Positions 43,691 through 52,736 of a DNA stretch of 64,000 nt are shown piece after piece. A program made the translations under genes and the position numbers. This DNA is from Promethearchaeota archaeon (lineage in GTDB: Archaea > Asgardarchaeota > Lokiarchaeia > Sigyniarchaeales > SOKP01). The DNA is taken from positions 1-64,000 of the forward strand of contig JAGXNO010000005.1 in NCBI GenBank assembly GCA_019894975.1, given 5' to 3'. How positions within the stretch are numbered: the stretch's first letter is position 1; every line of letters starts with the position of its first letter. Under the pieces are notes generated by a model, which was not told where the DNA came from, did not search any database, and saw only the letters and a program-made list of their open reading frames with translations.

Positions 43691-45112
43691 TTAGTCCTCC
43701 TTTATTAAATTATTTGGATCCATTAAAATAGTACAAGTTACATGGGAACCTACTCCTGCATGGCTTATAGCTAAACCTCTTTTTGCTCCTTTAACTTGTA
43801 AACTCTCCCAATCTTTAGGTTTTTCTCTTCCAAAAGCTTTCCATTTCTCCTCAGGTTCATGGATTTCATCCCAACGATTCCAGATATGATAACCAATCTC
43901 TGCTATTTGCATTAAGCCTGTTGCTCCTACAGCATGCATACATCCTATTAATCCACCACATGGGTTACTAGGTAGTTTTCCCGGTTTCTTTGTTTTTGGG
44001 TTTATAACATAGGCATCTCCGCTTTCGATATATGTTCTTCCATCTCCATAAGGTCTTATTCCAATATCTTCATACGTTTGAATATCACTAATAGTAAAAG
44101 CATCATGAAGCTCAACTACATCTAGATCTTCACTAGGATCTTTCACACCAGCCATATTATAAGCATAGTAAGCAGACATCCTAGCAGCTAAGAAACTTGT
44201 AAATCCTGGATATCGATCTCCTCCTGGAAATCTTTTACCTAAATCATCATATTGACCTTTTGTTTCATTAGGTAATAGTGGAATTTTCATATCACGACGA
44301 TCAGCTACTCTTAAAGTATGACTCCCCGCTGCAATGTAAATCCTCAATGGTTTATCTGTAATTTCATATGCGGTTTTTTCATCGCACACTATTCCGCAAG
44401 CAGAACCAACACTCATTAAACAACAATCTAAGGCACGGAGAGGAAATGCAACTATAGGAGAGTTTTTTACATCATCTATGGTTATTTTCATGGGTCCCTG
44501 AGCGTGAGGATTCATTCTGGCATAACCTCGATTTTTTACTGCTATTTCTGCCATAGTGTCCCTAAAAGAATCTTCTTCCTTCCCAAAAACTTTCCAGTAT
44601 CGTTGAGCCATGACGGCATAATATCCTGTATAAATATGGCCGAGAGGTGTTTCCCAATCTTTATCTGCTGCAGCCGATATAAGATGGTTTCCCTCATCTG
44701 TTGGTACTTCATCCATCCGCTCCCATCCTAATGCCAGAGTACAATCACTATATCCAGATGCCACGGCTTTCACAGCTTCCCACATAGCAGAACCTCCTGT
44801 AGCACCCCCTGTCTTTACACCAACATTTCCTAACGGATCCAATCCGAGTCTATCATGAATTACTGCTTCCCCAAGTAGTTGATCTCCAAAATGATCAGCA
44901 AAATGGCCATAATAACAAGTATGAATATATTGTTTTAATTCGCTTGGAGTCATTTTGACAAAATCCGCTGCTGCTGTTAATGCATCAACACATAGTTCTT
45001 CTGTTCGAGTCTCTGGAAAGGCTCTATCAAATTTTGACATTCCCACCGTAGCTAAGTACACAGGTCGCATTAATTTTGGTATTTTTAATTGTTTTTCGCT
45101 AAATTTAATCAT
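43691..45112 (-). CDS. Thiolase-fold protein C
   Basis: A 473-residue member of the SCP-x/thiolase family, longer than the ~390 usual because of inserts (GRDRRDMKIPLLPNETKGQY region). The nucleophile site reads KTGGATGGSAM (100-110), without Cys. The C-terminal half has CGGLIGCMHAVGATGL, keeping a histidine, and the last block reads ISHAGVGSHVTC. It starts at ATG 45112; an ATG at 45070 (MRPVYLATVG) is the more common family start and cannot be excluded. It pairs with DUF35-c. Confidence 0.8.
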   Translation of the reverse strand: MIKFSEKQLKIPKLMRPVYLATVGMSKFDRAFPETRTEELCVDALTAAADFVKMTPSELKQYIHTCYYGHFADHFGDQLLGEAVIHDRLGLDPLGNVGVKTGGATGGSAMWEAVKAVASGYSDCTLALGWERMDEVPTDEGNHLISAAADKDWETPLGHIYTGYYAVMAQRYWKVFGKEEDSFRDTMAEIAVKNRGYARMNPHAQGPMKITIDDVKNSPIVAFPLRALDCCLMSVGSACGIVCDEKTAYEITDKPLRIYIAAGSHTLRVADRRDMKIPLLPNETKGQYDDLGKRFPGGDRYPGFTSFLAARMSAYYAYNMAGVKDPSEDLDVVELHDAFTISDIQTYEDIGIRPYGDGRTYIESGDAYVINPKTKKPGKLPSNPCGGLIGCMHAVGATGLMQIAEIGYHIWNRWDEIHEPEEKWKAFGREKPKDWESLQVKGAKRGLAISHAGVGSHVTCTILMDPNNLIKED

Positions 45113-45422
45113 ATTGTTTTCACTTCTTAGAATTTCGATTTATGTGTAAATTTAGAATTTTGTTTTCTAATAAATTTAATATTTTATTGTTATGTTTTAT
45201 TTTGATTAAAAGATTTCTAATTAAAACAGTTGAATTCTAGTGGGAATAAAATCCTATTTCAGATAAAAAGAGAATCTCTGAATATAGTTCTTGTATGAAT
45301 AAAGACTCTAAATCAAATCTATTTTTTAAACAATGTACCATTTATGGATAATGTTAATTTTAAATTCATGTTCAAATAATAAAGTATAATTTTCAAAATT
45401 ACAGATAATCGAATGATATATT
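45113..45422. promoter_or_regulatory. Divergent promoter region
   Basis: 310 nt between thiolase gene C (leftward) and the acyl-CoA dehydrogenase (rightward). AT-rich, with a TATA-like AGTATAATTTT about 40 nt before the rightward ATG. No repeat or structured element seen. Confidence 0.35.
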
Positions 45423-46757
45423 ATGGATACCAGAATAAGTGAGTTTGAGAAAATCCAGATCCAACGATACGTTCCAGAGTTGGATTTATTAAGCAATCCT
45501 ATATTAAATGCTAAAGAGAAGGAATTCTTAGCAGATCTATATGATTTTATGGAGAAAGAACTTGATCCTGAATTAAGAAAATTGGAGGACCTAAATTATT
45601 TCGTTGAGGAACCAACTCAAGAGCAGAAAAAAGAAATTGTAGTTAATATAATGAAAAAGTTAGCGGAAAATGGATATTATTCAACCATACTTAACACTGA
45701 GAATTATGAAGTTGGGAGAATAACTCGAAATGCCCTCATAGCTTTCGCAATATGTGGTGGTCGATGGAGTGAATATAGTGAAAAATACATAGCTGGGAAC
45801 TACAGTATAGAAATGGGAAGATTATCAGGTGGAACTCTTTATTGCAATCCTGTAAGTTATGCTTCTGATGAGATTCAAAAAGAGAGATTCTTACACCCAG
45901 TGGCTAAAAACGGTCAAATTGGAGCTTCAGCTATGACTGAATTTAATGCAGGTTCAGATATCTTTAGAATGGAAATGAGATTACATGAAAGAGGTAATAA
46001 GTTAATTGCAAAGGGCAAGAAACTTTTTATTACAAACGGGATGATTGCAGATTTCATAGTTTTATATGGAAGGTTAGATAACGGACAATTAGGTGCTGTG
46101 GTTGTTGATACAAATCATCAGAAATTGAAAAACTTTAGGAGTACTAGAGTAAGAACTTATGGGATGACAGATGCGTTTGTAAGTCGTTTAAGTTTTGATA
46201 GAGTTGAACTTCCTAAGGAAAATATGCTTCATGGTCATGGACTTGATATAGCATTTCACCAATTAACTGAAGAAAGATTAGTTATTAGTGCTGAAGCACT
46301 AGGAGACGCCATGAAAAAACTCCTTTATTCTCATGCATATGCACTCCAACGTATGCAATTTGATAAAAGATTACACCAATATCAGGTAATTCGTTTTCCG
46401 ATCTCTCAAAAAATTCGTGAATTAAATTTAATGCTTTCAGCTTTAATCCAATATGCAAGACAGATGGATGAACACCCAGAACTAGGAGGTTCCAAATTAA
46501 TGGCTGCTAATGCAATGGGATTAAAAATCAGTTCAACTGAATTAGGATTTGAAAGTGCTATTCATTGTTTCAGAACCTTAGGTGGACGGGGGTTCACTCG
46601 ACAATATGCCAATGAAATAGGATTGTTAGATCCTTATTGTATGCTTCATGGAGGGGGATCTAATTATGTTTTAGAGGATAGTGAATCTCGTCGATTCTTT
46701 AAACATAAACCTACCAGAAGAGAGGGTGAGGATATTATTCCTAAAATAGACTATTAA
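45423..46757 (+). CDS. Acyl-CoA dehydrogenase-like flavoprotein
   Basis: A 444-residue member of the FAD-dependent acyl-CoA dehydrogenase family. MTEFNAGSD (171-179) is the FAD/substrate loop, and CFRTLGGRGFTRQY near 382-395 is the second signature. The usual catalytic Glu of the IYEGT block is replaced (MLHGGGSN, H409). Instead E284 in EERLV coincides with the base position of isovaleryl- and long-chain-type dehydrogenases, so activity is plausible. It would introduce the double bond that the enoyl-CoA hydratases use. No electron-transfer flavoprotein gene is in the window. There is no ribosome binding site. Confidence 0.85.
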   Translation: MDTRISEFEKIQIQRYVPELDLLSNPILNAKEKEFLADLYDFMEKELDPELRKLEDLNYFVEEPTQEQKKEIVVNIMKKLAENGYYSTILNTENYEVGRITRNALIAFAICGGRWSEYSEKYIAGNYSIEMGRLSGGTLYCNPVSYASDEIQKERFLHPVAKNGQIGASAMTEFNAGSDIFRMEMRLHERGNKLIAKGKKLFITNGMIADFIVLYGRLDNGQLGAVVVDTNHQKLKNFRSTRVRTYGMTDAFVSRLSFDRVELPKENMLHGHGLDIAFHQLTEERLVISAEALGDAMKKLLYSHAYALQRMQFDKRLHQYQVIRFPISQKIRELNLMLSALIQYARQMDEHPELGGSKLMAANAMGLKISSTELGFESAIHCFRTLGGRGFTRQYANEIGLLDPYCMLHGGGSNYVLEDSESRRFFKHKPTRREGEDIIPKIDY

Positions 46758-46885
46758 AGAAGATCTTTTGGAAGCTAATTAGATTTACTTTTTTCTTTAA
46801 ATTATTTATTTCTAATGGATTTTAGTTTTATTATAAACCTTAAGAGAATAAATTATTAAATACTATATCCTAATTATTATAGATA

Positions 46886-47863
46886 ATGGCTTCTCACAAC
46901 TCTCTAACTTTTGATGTCACTGATTTGGTGGAACAATATCGCGGTATGAAATTAGAGGAAATATATCAAGAAAATCATCAGATAAGAGCAAACGCCATGG
47001 GAACGTTCATGGAATTAATATGGGAAGAAGATGATTTTCCTTGTAGCTTGAAGCTACATCAAACTAGAAAAAAGCTGCTTTATAACCTCAAAACAGTTCA
47101 TTACATTGGAGAATTTGTAGAAAATAGGTTAAAAGGTAGAGGTATAAGAACATTAAAAGATTTAAGGTTTTTAAATTTAAAGTATAGTACTTCTGCTAAC
47201 TCTCTTTTAAAGTTAATTGATCAAAAGGATTTTAATGCCTTGAAAAATAATAAATACATTGACGATTTAGATGTAAGCTTCTGTTTTGAGGTAGAAGATC
47301 TACTCTTTCTTGATATTGAAACCTTAGGTTTATTTAACAACGCAATAATTATTTTAGGGATTGGTTTTTTTAGAAATACGAAATACGAGATTCATTTATT
47401 TTTTGCTCGGAGCCTTGAAGAGGAAATCGCAATCTGTGAACACTTGAGAACGGAAATTCTTCCTCATTTTAAGTGTTTCGTTTCTTATAATGGAAAACGT
47501 TTTGATATCCCTTACATAGCAAATCGTTTCCTCTATTACTTTGATGAAAATCCCATGATCTCAAAAGAAGATATCCCTTATGAGGTAAATAATACTCAAT
47601 TTCATCATATAGATCTTTATCACATAGCTCGAAAAAGACTCAAAGGAATGTTTGAAAGGTTTACTCTTACGAACATTGAAGAAGAACTTCTTGATATGAG
47701 GAGAGAAAATGAGCTTCCGAGTTCAATGGTTCCATTGTGTTATAAAAAGTATCAAGCAAACCCCGGAAGATACATTGGATTAGTTAAAGAATGCATTGAA
47801 CATAATTACTATGACGTTTATTCAATGCCATTAATCTTCCAAAAACTGCTGAATACAAAATAA
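46886..47863 (+). CDS. YprB-like ribonuclease H-fold exonuclease
   Basis: A 325-residue protein with a DEDD-type exonuclease core of the YprB/RNase_H_2 family. Motif I is FLDIETLG (D143, E145). SYNGKRFDIP (200-209) supplies the middle Asp, and HNYYDVYSM near 309-317 has the final Asp. The N-terminal ~130 residues form a helical domain containing an HhH-like GRGIRTLKDLRFL. It acts on nucleic acid in the cytoplasm, probably as a 3'-5' nuclease, with the substrate unknown. It starts without a ribosome binding site, as does its upstream neighbour. Confidence 0.8.
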   Translation: MASHNSLTFDVTDLVEQYRGMKLEEIYQENHQIRANAMGTFMELIWEEDDFPCSLKLHQTRKKLLYNLKTVHYIGEFVENRLKGRGIRTLKDLRFLNLKYSTSANSLLKLIDQKDFNALKNNKYIDDLDVSFCFEVEDLLFLDIETLGLFNNAIIILGIGFFRNTKYEIHLFFARSLEEEIAICEHLRTEILPHFKCFVSYNGKRFDIPYIANRFLYYFDENPMISKEDIPYEVNNTQFHHIDLYHIARKRLKGMFERFTLTNIEEELLDMRRENELPSSMVPLCYKKYQANPGRYIGLVKECIEHNYYDVYSMPLIFQKLLNTK

Positions 47864-47930
47864 AAGAACCTAATTAGCGAATTCGAGCATTAAAATTATA
47901 GTGCTATAGAAAAGTAGAAAATTTTTGAAT

Positions 47931-48302
47931 TTAATTTTTTAAAATATGTTCAACTATCTTAGAAACTTCATCATCTTTAAAAGGTTTTGTAATATATTCT
48001 TTTGCTCCTTTCTCCATAGCCTCAGCAACTGAGAGTTCTTGGCCCATCGCACTAACAACCACAATCTTTGCAGATTTATCAATTTTCATTATGGCGTCAA
48101 TTGCTTGAAGTCCATCATAATTAGGCATTACTAGATCCATAGTTACTAAATCTGGTTTTAGATCTTTATATAAGGAAACAGCATCTTCTCCATTTGAGGC
48201 TTCTCCTACGACTTCAGCAAATTTAATCTTATCTATTATTTTTTTAAGTCTATTTCTTACGTAGGTAGCATCATCAACAATTAATATCTTCTTCATCGAC
48301 AT
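47931..48302 (-). CDS. CheY-like stand-alone receiver
   Basis: A 123-residue single receiver domain beginning MSMKKILIVDD; I choose the ATG at 48302 over a TTG at 48314. The acidic pocket D10-D11, phospho-acceptor D56 in TMDLVMP, S84 and K106 in ITKPF are all present, so it should be phosphorylated by a histidine kinase. No kinase is adjacent. It may act in chemotaxis or as a phosphorelay shuttle. It is divergent from glpD across a region with a 12-nt palindrome. Confidence 0.9.
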   Translation of the reverse strand: MSMKKILIVDDATYVRNRLKKIIDKIKFAEVVGEASNGEDAVSLYKDLKPDLVTMDLVMPNYDGLQAIDAIMKIDKSAKIVVVSAMGQELSVAEAMEKGAKEYITKPFKDDEVSKIVEHILKN

Positions 48303-48402
48303 TTTTGCTAACAACCTTTATTGATAATAATTAGCGTATTAAGACTTTAAATTAGTAAAAGAACTTTTTTATAAACTTATCTTATAGCTAAAAATTACGT
48401 TA

Positions 48403-48414
48403 TACTAATTAGTA
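48403..48414. repeat. 12-nt perfect palindrome in divergent promoter
   Basis: TACTAATTAGTA is perfectly self-complementary, placed between the cheY-like gene and glpD. It could be an operator site, but it is short and AT-rich. Confidence 0.3.
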
Positions 48415-48524
48415 CATGGAATGAAAAATTGAATTTAACATCAGAAAATACAATAGAACTCATTTAATATAGTTGATTAAAGTAAGTTTAATTACAAAAT
48501 AATCACTTTACAATTTTGATATTA

Positions 48525-50207
48525 ATGACTATGATAGAAGAGAAATTATTTGATCAATGTTGGAATTATAAAAACCGCAATGAAATACTCAAAAGACTTC
48601 GAGAGACTCATTATGATATTATTGTAATTGGTGCGGGAATTACAGGATCGGGAGTAGCACGAGAAGCTTCTATTAGAGGACTGAAAGTTGCTGTTGTAGA
48701 TAAACAAGATTTTGCTGCTGGAACATCCTCAAGAAGTTCGAAGCTAGCTCATGGAGGTATAAGATATCTCGGACTTGGGGAGATGGATATAGTCCGAGAA
48801 TCTACAACAGAAAGAAATTGGATGAGAACACATATCCCACATCTAGTAAGACCGATACCTTTCCTTTTTGTTGCAATTGAGGGTGGAAAGTATAAAAAGC
48901 GAGATATAACTGGTGCTTGTAAAATTTATGATTTCTTAGGTGAAGATAAGTCTGATTTCAAAAATTATAGAAAACATAAATGGTATTCCCCTGAAAAAAT
49001 TTATGAGATGGAACCAGAGTTCATTAGAGAAGGTAATAATGGTGGTGCAGTCTATTATGATAACAATGTTGATGATGCAAGATTAACAATTGAGACTTTA
49101 AAAGAAGCTATTATTAGAGACGCAGATGCAATTAATTACTGTAAAGTGACTGGCTATCTTAAGGAAAAGGGTAATATTCAAGGTGTAAAGTGTACAGATT
49201 TGGAAAAAGGATCTGATTTTGAAATAAAGGGGACTTTGGTGGTAAATGCTACAGGAATTTGGACTGATGAATTATTAGAAAATTATCCTGAAGATATACC
49301 CAAACCATTAATTCGTCCTACTAAAGGGGTTCATCTACAATTTAAAAGAGAACATGTTAAAAATAATATGGCTACAATAATCCGCTCTATTTCTGATGAG
49401 AGAGTTTTTTTTGTCCTTCCTCGAAACGAAAATTTTACGATAATAGGAACAACTGATACAGATTATAAGGGTGATCTGGAAAATCCATTCTGTAACAAGG
49501 ATGATGCGGATTACTTATTAAATTCAGTGAAACATTATTTTCCTAATGCGGATCTAGATTATGATAAGATTTTATCTACATATGCAGGGATCAGACCCTT
49601 AGTTATGCAAAAAGGTAAATCTGAGAGTCAAATCTCCCGAAAACATACAATCTTTTTCTCAAATGATGGCTTGTTAACGATAACAGGAGGAAAACTAACT
49701 GCATTTAGGAGTATGGCTGAAGATTTATTTAAAAAAATTGAGGAAACAGAGTTATTTCCGAATATCGGTAGGGAGAATAATTTTTCAAAACAAAAGTATT
49801 TAATTTCCTTGGATACACAAGATTGGCATGAACACTTGAAAAATTCAGGTATAAACTTGGAAAAAAATGTAGCTGATCATATTTATCAACAGTATGGAAA
49901 GGGGGCTTTAAAAATTCTTGAAATTATAAAGGAAAATGAATCATATAAAGAAAAAATCATTGATGATAATTATTTTATTAAAGCTGAGATAATATATTGT
50001 TTGAGGTACGAATTAACACAACATTTAAGTGATCTTTTTTGCCGTCGAACAGAGATGTCACTCTGGATTAGTCATAAAAGTGCAAAAGAAGCGGCTACAA
50101 CGGTTGCTAATATAATGGCTACGGAATACAGCTGGGATGAAGATAAGAAGAAGCATGAAATAACTGCTTACATTAAATATGTGGAAAAAACAGTTTCATT
50201 CACCTAA
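48525..50207 (+). CDS. glpD: FAD-dependent glycerol-3-phosphate dehydrogenase
   Basis: A 560-residue membrane-associated flavoprotein oxidising sn-glycerol-3-phosphate to DHAP and passing electrons to quinones or other carriers. The FAD motif VIGAGITGSG is at 34-43, and AAGTSSRSSKLAHGGIRYL is the classic GlpD signature. TGGKLTAFRSMA (~390) is the second FAD contact. The C-terminal domain is present. I start at ATG 48525 rather than the TTG at 48516. The gene is of bacterial type. No glycerol kinase or glycerol facilitator gene is adjacent. It ends in a T tract. Confidence 0.93.
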   Translation: MTMIEEKLFDQCWNYKNRNEILKRLRETHYDIIVIGAGITGSGVAREASIRGLKVAVVDKQDFAAGTSSRSSKLAHGGIRYLGLGEMDIVRESTTERNWMRTHIPHLVRPIPFLFVAIEGGKYKKRDITGACKIYDFLGEDKSDFKNYRKHKWYSPEKIYEMEPEFIREGNNGGAVYYDNNVDDARLTIETLKEAIIRDADAINYCKVTGYLKEKGNIQGVKCTDLEKGSDFEIKGTLVVNATGIWTDELLENYPEDIPKPLIRPTKGVHLQFKREHVKNNMATIIRSISDERVFFVLPRNENFTIIGTTDTDYKGDLENPFCNKDDADYLLNSVKHYFPNADLDYDKILSTYAGIRPLVMQKGKSESQISRKHTIFFSNDGLLTITGGKLTAFRSMAEDLFKKIEETELFPNIGRENNFSKQKYLISLDTQDWHEHLKNSGINLEKNVADHIYQQYGKGALKILEIIKENESYKEKIIDDNYFIKAEIIYCLRYELTQHLSDLFCRRTEMSLWISHKSAKEAATTVANIMATEYSWDEDKKKHEITAYIKYVEKTVSFT

Positions 50208-50220
50208 ATATTTACATCTG

Positions 50221-50232
50221 TTTTTTTTTTTT
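50221..50232 (+). terminator. Poly-T terminator after glpD
   Basis: Twelve consecutive T residues 14 nt after the glpD stop, an archaeal-type U-tract end signal. Confidence 0.55.
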
Positions 50233-50320
50233 AAATATTGGACTATATATTTTTAATATATATTGTTTTATATATTCATTATAGTAACATATCCAAAATT
50301 AAATTAAAAAGTGATATAAA

Positions 50321-50998
50321 GTGATTTTTGCTTGGGATTTTAAGGAAAACCTTTTGATACCCTTAGGAGAATTAGGTGGTTTTTTCATGTTACTTTTAGG
50401 AATTATATGGTTACTTTATGCCGTATATGAAACTAAGAGGAGGAAATCATTTAAAAAGAGAAAAGTGGAAGACTGGGATTTCGATATGACTAAATTTCTG
50501 AAAGGATTAACATATATTGGATTTATCGTTGGTTTACTATGCATTGTTTCGGGAGTATCTGGATTAATGTTTGATATTCCTCCCAGTGTAGCATATAGAG
50601 CCTTTGAACCACCACCTGGTAGTCGTAATCTTTTTACCTCTATTTTGTTAATCGTATTTGGAATTCTAACATTTGTAAAACCGGCAAACGATCTTCCTCT
50701 TGCTAGTATAGTGGGGATGTTAGCCGCAACTCTTGTAGTAATTTTATTAGCTCTTCTCATTCCACAAACTGTAATAGATGTAATTGCGGCATTTATAGAT
50801 CCAAAAATCTTGCTGTCAATAATATTTATAATCATATTTGCAATTATAGCCCTTACAGCGAAATTTTATACAGCGGGTTTTATGGCGGTTTCTAAGGCAC
50901 TTTCATGGCCTCCTTTAGCCGTTATTCTTGCGGTTTTTTGCTTACTTCAAGGATTTCTATTAGTGGTAATAGGAGTCTCAATTTCAGGGGTATTCTAA
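50321..50998 (+). CDS. Six-helix membrane protein of unknown function
   Basis: A 225-residue hydrophobic protein starting at a GTG. Six hydrophobic segments are evident, among them LGGFFMLLLGIIWLLYAVY, GLCIVSGVSGL-like, LFTSILLIVFGILTFV and ILAVFCLLQGFLLVVIG. There is an acidic/proline loop (MFDIPPSVAYRAFEPPPGSR). No family is recognised. It follows glpD after a terminator, so it is probably transcribed alone. It ends convergently with amrS over a shared T/A tract. Confidence 0.6.
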   Translation: MIFAWDFKENLLIPLGELGGFFMLLLGIIWLLYAVYETKRRKSFKKRKVEDWDFDMTKFLKGLTYIGFIVGLLCIVSGVSGLMFDIPPSVAYRAFEPPPGSRNLFTSILLIVFGILTFVKPANDLPLASIVGMLAATLVVILLALLIPQTVIDVIAAFIDPKILLSIIFIIIFAIIALTAKFYTAGFMAVSKALSWPPLAVILAVFCLLQGFLLVVIGVSISGVF

Positions 50999-51004
50999 TA
51001 CAAA

Positions 51005-51022
51005 TTTTTTTTTAATTTTTTT
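51005..51022. terminator. Two-way T/A tract between convergent genes
   Basis: Two T runs separated by AA lie between the stops at 50998 and 51028. The T run ends the rightward gene. The minus-strand A run is poorer for the leftward gene. Confidence 0.4.
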
Positions 51023-51027
51023 AATTG

Positions 51028-52140
51028 TTAGAAGAAGCTAAATCTATGAGAGGAATTTTGATTAATTTTCCCAATAATATCATTTTTCAAATCATATGCA
51101 CAATTTGGGCATTTCTTATCTTCAGTAACATCTATTTTCTTAAATGTATATCCTCTTCTCTCAAATAACAAATATCCACAATTAGGACAATATGTGTTAC
51201 CTCCTTGTTCATGGTTTATATTTCCTATATAGGGAAAATACAATCCTTTTTCTTTTGCAATATTATACGCCATGTTAAGAGTTTTGAAAGGTGTTCTTTT
51301 CTCAGAAGGTGCTTTAAAATCAGGATGATACGCAGAAAAATGAGTTGGGGTATCTTTTCCTAAGTTCTCTACAATCCAATTACACAATTTCTCAATATCT
51401 TGTTTACTATCATTCAAATCGGGAATGATTAAATTTGTAATTTCGACATGCATACCATTCCTTTTAAAGTATTCCGTGGTATTTAGAACCGGTTGAACAG
51501 ACTTAACACCACATATTTTTTTATAAAATTCATCTGACATTGCTTTAATGTCAATATTAGCAGCATCAATCCCTACATCTACTAGTTCTTTGGAAGCTTC
51601 TGGAGTGGAGTAGCCATTTGTGACCAAAATTGTTTTGATTTCTTTTTCTTTAAGTAACCGTGCCGTATCCAATACCCATTCGTGCCAAATCAAAGGTTCA
51701 TTATAAGTGTATGCTAAGGTCCTTGCCCCACTCTTAACAACCTTGTTTACCAACTGTTCAGGAGTCATCTCAACCAATGACATTCCCCGTCCATTTAATC
51801 CATCTTGATCATAAAATCCATTCTTTCCATTATCTCTGGGATTTGCTTGTGAAATTGACCAATTTTGACAATTTTGACATTTAAAAGAACATCCAATAGA
51901 TGCAATAGAGTAAGCTGTAGCCCCTGGCCAGAAATTGTAGAGCGGTTTTTTTTCTATAGGATCCAAACTACCTGAAGATATATGGGAACCATAAATTAGA
52001 GTATATAATTTTCCATCGAAATTCTTTCTTGTTCGACAAATACCTACTTTACCTGAAAATATAACACATTCATTAGCACATACATGACATTTAACTTTTT
52101 TATCATCCAAACTTTCCCATAATCTTGCAATAACTTTCAA
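51028..52140 (-). CDS. amrS: AmmeMemoRadiSam radical SAM enzyme
   Basis: A 370-residue radical SAM protein of the AmrS family. The N-terminal segment has four cysteines (C18, C21, C25, C35). The radical SAM triad is C84-x3-C88-x2-C91 in SIGCSFKCQNCQNWS. It catalyses a step linked to AmrA/MEMO1-type partners whose substrate is not established. A C-terminal extension carries a second zinc ribbon, TYCPNCGYLL and KKCPNCAYDL. No amrA or amrB gene is adjacent. It starts at a TTG, with GGAGA about 12 nt upstream. Confidence 0.85.
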   Translation of the reverse strand: MKVIARLWESLDDKKVKCHVCANECVIFSGKVGICRTRKNFDGKLYTLIYGSHISSGSLDPIEKKPLYNFWPGATAYSIASIGCSFKCQNCQNWSISQANPRDNGKNGFYDQDGLNGRGMSLVEMTPEQLVNKVVKSGARTLAYTYNEPLIWHEWVLDTARLLKEKEIKTILVTNGYSTPEASKELVDVGIDAANIDIKAMSDEFYKKICGVKSVQPVLNTTEYFKRNGMHVEITNLIIPDLNDSKQDIEKLCNWIVENLGKDTPTHFSAYHPDFKAPSEKRTPFKTLNMAYNIAKEKGLYFPYIGNINHEQGGNTYCPNCGYLLFERRGYTFKKIDVTEDKKCPNCAYDLKNDIIGKINQNSSHRFSFF

Positions 52141-52262
52141 AAAAAATACATTCTCCGGATTATTATTTAACTTCCATATCTCTAGATATATAATAGATAT
52201 GAAATGTTATAATTCTTATACATATAGATATTAGTTTATGAAACAAAAAGGAGCTAATTGAA

Positions 52263-52697
52263 ATGTCAAAAGTAGAAGAAGCTATTTCTTATTTTAAGGA
52301 TAAATATAACTGCGCTCAATCAATACTTGGACCATTTTGTGTTCAATATGGATTAGATAAAAATACTGCTCTAAAACTAGCCACAGGTTTTGGAGGGGGA
52401 ATGGCTGGTTTTGGTAGAACTTGTGGTGTCGTGTCTGGAGCCTATATGGTTATTGGATTAAAACATGGTATGGGAATTAAAGATGATATAAAATTGAAAG
52501 AAAAGACTTATCAGTTAATACAAGAATTTTCTCGTCGATTTACAGATATCCATGATTCTGTTATTTGTAGAGAATTACTTGGTTGTGACATAGGTACAAC
52601 TGAAGGTAAGCAATTTTATAGTCAAAATGAATTATTTGAGAAAAATTGTCTCCAGTATGTTAAAAACGCAGTAGAAATTTTAGAAGATATTCTCTAA
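52263..52697 (+). CDS. C_GCAxxG_C_C family protein
   Basis: A 144-residue protein of the C_GCAxxG_C_C family, so named for conserved cysteines: C17 in YNCAQS, C26 in PFCVQYG, and C54 after GFGGGMAGFGRT, then VICRELLGCDIG and a last NCLQYV. Members are redox-active, probably FeS or thiol proteins, and many occur with radical SAM or anaerobic genes. AAAGGAGCT precedes the ATG. It is divergent from amrS, so coregulation with it is possible. Cytoplasmic. Confidence 0.87.
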   Translation: MSKVEEAISYFKDKYNCAQSILGPFCVQYGLDKNTALKLATGFGGGMAGFGRTCGVVSGAYMVIGLKHGMGIKDDIKLKEKTYQLIQEFSRRFTDIHDSVICRELLGCDIGTTEGKQFYSQNELFEKNCLQYVKNAVEILEDIL

Positions 52698-52736
52698 TTA
52701 AATTAGATCAAAGAATTACTAGAAATACAAGACATA

